64,000 nt of DNA from positions 26,005,944 through 26,069,943 of the forward strand of contig CM039188.1 of assembly GCA_008360975.2 (NCBI GenBank). Direction: 5' to 3'. The notes under the pieces were generated by a model. The model searched no databases. It had not been told where the DNA came from and saw only the letters and a list, made by a program, of their open reading frames with translations. The DNA is from Lichenostomus cassidix (Eukaryota; Chordata; Aves; Passeriformes; Meliphagidae). A program made the translations under genes and the position numbers. Of the stretch, positions 62,301-64,000 are shown one piece after another; position 1 is the stretch's first letter; each line of letters opens with the position of its first letter.

Positions 62301-63910
62301 GCTTTTATTTTATTACTATTTTACATTATCTTTTCGGTTTTGTTTTGGGAGGGATTTTTTTTGTGGCATGCTGAGCAGTAGCCTGTTTGTGCTGACTTGA
62401 CGGTAGTGCAGAGGTGTGATGTCCAGGCAGTGGCATTGCATGCAGGAAAGCATGAAGGGTGGAGTGAGAATTCCTTTTCATCACAACTTGCACCATGCCA
62501 AGGGCTGCCAAGCATCTGGGATATCCCCTGCCTCGTGTTTTTGTGCTTTCACAATTTTGGAGCAATGAGTTATTCCTTGAAATGAGACCAGTTATCCCTT
62601 CAGTGAAGCCTCTCCCAATAGGATAAGGTCCCAGACCTGTGACCTCTGCAGACAACATCTGAGTTGTGCTTAGTCACAGAAATACTCTAAAATTTGTCAG
62701 TGCGACTAATTGGAGTTCTAAGATTTCATTATGAAAGCTTTAATGAAAAAAATTCCAGTGAGATGTATTTTACATAGACTGCTCATACCCTTTTGCTTAA
62801 TAATCTAAAATAAAAGCATATTTAAGGAGGGCCTAATTACATATTTATTCAATGTTCCTAACTTAGATAAGGATTTCTATGGGATGTCTTCACCCAGAAT
62901 ATTCCCCAACTTCGATTAGGAACAAAAGATAATCTTCAGAAATCAACATTTTCTGCTTTAGAATCCAGTAGTGCTTGTTTCAAGAAATAGTAGTTACAGA
63001 AGGGAAAATGACAGTCTCTTTAACATATACTTAAGTATGGTAAGTGCAACGATGAAAGCAGACATAAGGAGTGAGAAAGATATAAATGGAAAGATTAATG
63101 ACAGCATTAATTTATTTGCATCTATCATGGAGAAGTTATTTGCAACATAAAAAAGTAGCAGTTTGTGAAAGGCACTGTAGTAACTTAATTCTCATCTGGG
63201 TATTAAACTTAATACGTGTAATATTTCTACAGTTTCACCTGCCTCCCTTCCTTTTTTGTTCTCTGCCTTGGAATTTACAATGCCCTTTTGTGTTCTTATT
63301 CATGGGGTGGTGAGCAATGCTTTGACCTCTTTTGCACTTTAGACATGAAGCATGTGCCTTACCTTGTCTGATGAGCACAGCCGTCTTTACAGCATTTAAA
63401 GGAAAAAAAAATCATTTGTGCAAGTGGATAATGCAAATTATTTCTTGGAAAGTATTGCAGAACACAGTGACTATGGGGTATTCTCATTTGTGTTGCAACT
63501 TCCTTTTCGCTCGGTATCCAGGCATGAGTTCACTTGGGTGCTCGAGGGTTGTGTTTCCTGCCCTGTAAGCCTGTCTGTGTGGTGAACGAGGTCTGCATGT
63601 CACCTGGAGGGGCCACAGCCCTGTGGGTGCCCTTGGACCAGGGCAGCAGCTGCTGCACTTTCTGCCATGGGATCCCTTTGCAGTTTCAGGTAGCAAACCT
63701 GTAGTAAGGATCAGTTCGATGCCAGCTGACACAAAGAGGAAAATTGTGTTTCTTTGAAACTGCGGGGGCTGGGCAGGAGGAGCAGAAGAGTTATTAGACT
63801 GACACAGAGTAATTGCCGGAAGCGGAATTTGGCCAAGCCTCGTGGTTCATGCTGGGAGCACCTTATGCAGTTTATATTACAGTTATAGATTTTTCTTGTG
63901 ATATCGCTTA
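59341..63910. other. Unique non-coding sequence to the window end
   Basis: A15 occurs at 59796-59810. A moderately CpG-rich patch (about 14 CpGs) lies at about 60080-60310 and contains a 107-codon plus-strand frame with no recognised domain. A pyrimidine tract ending ccctctgtcag at 60729 could serve as a splice acceptor, but I cannot link it to coding sequence. No repeat family was recognised. Confidence 0.4.
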
Positions 63911-63948
63911 CCTTAAATGACCATTGCCTCCTTAAATGACCATTGCCT
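63911..63948. repeat. Exact 19-bp tandem duplication
   Basis: The unit ccttaaatgaccattgcct occurs twice head to tail (63911-63929 and 63930-63948) without mismatch. The lack of divergence suggests a recent duplication or an assembly artefact. Confidence 0.95.
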
Positions 63949-64000
63949 GAAAGACAGCACATAATGAGATAATGTTCATCCTGACACCTTCCTGGTTAAT

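Noticed and set aside
1..64000. CRISPR array, bacterial operon, phage or toxin system
   Set aside because: The sequence is vertebrate in repeat content and gene sparsity. No spaced direct repeats, compact gene strings or prokaryotic signals were found.

Overview
The window looks like bird nuclear DNA, most likely from a passerine. Three retroposon types support this. A tRNA-Ile-headed SINE with a CR1-like tail at about 6594-6726 matches the architecture of passerine TguSINE1. A 5'-truncated CR1 lies on the minus strand at about 798-1165. A strongly decayed, much older CR1/L3-type LINE lies at about 37881-39575. A few ancient MIR-like SINE remnants are scattered between them. Overall repeat density is low, as expected for a bird.

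I found no convincing protein-coding gene. Every open frame is short. The longest ones (about 180-250 codons) either overlap on both strands inside a GC-rich island or carry no recognisable domain. The window therefore reads as intergenic or deep-intronic DNA: AT-rich, mostly single-copy sequence, with one isolated CpG island at about 4256-4865 (around 60 CpGs by eye, GC boxes and a CACGTG E-box). That island could be the promoter of a gene or long non-coding RNA whose exons I cannot place.

Layout. 1-4.2 kb: unique sequence plus one CR1. 4.26-4.87 kb: CpG island. 4.9-35 kb: unique sequence with the SINE, several MIR-like relics, an AT repeat, a G-run and several motif clusters. 35.08-35.22 kb: a compound polypyrimidine satellite tract. 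37.9-39.6 kb: the ancient CR1/L3 copy, with a perfect estrogen-response-element-like palindrome at its upstream edge. 40-58.6 kb: unique sequence with homeodomain, octamer and TCF/SOX motif clusters, a possible CR1 tail, two MIR relics and a T/G-only tract. 59.05-59.34 kb: two copies of a palindromic POU-type site next to a small CpG-rich patch. 63.91-63.95 kb: an exact 19-bp tandem duplication.

No operons, CRISPR arrays, tRNA or rRNA genes, or bacterial-type systems are present. The most interesting signals are candidate cis-regulatory ones (CpG island, POU palindromes, motif clusters). They rest on motif reading alone and need alignment to other bird genomes.
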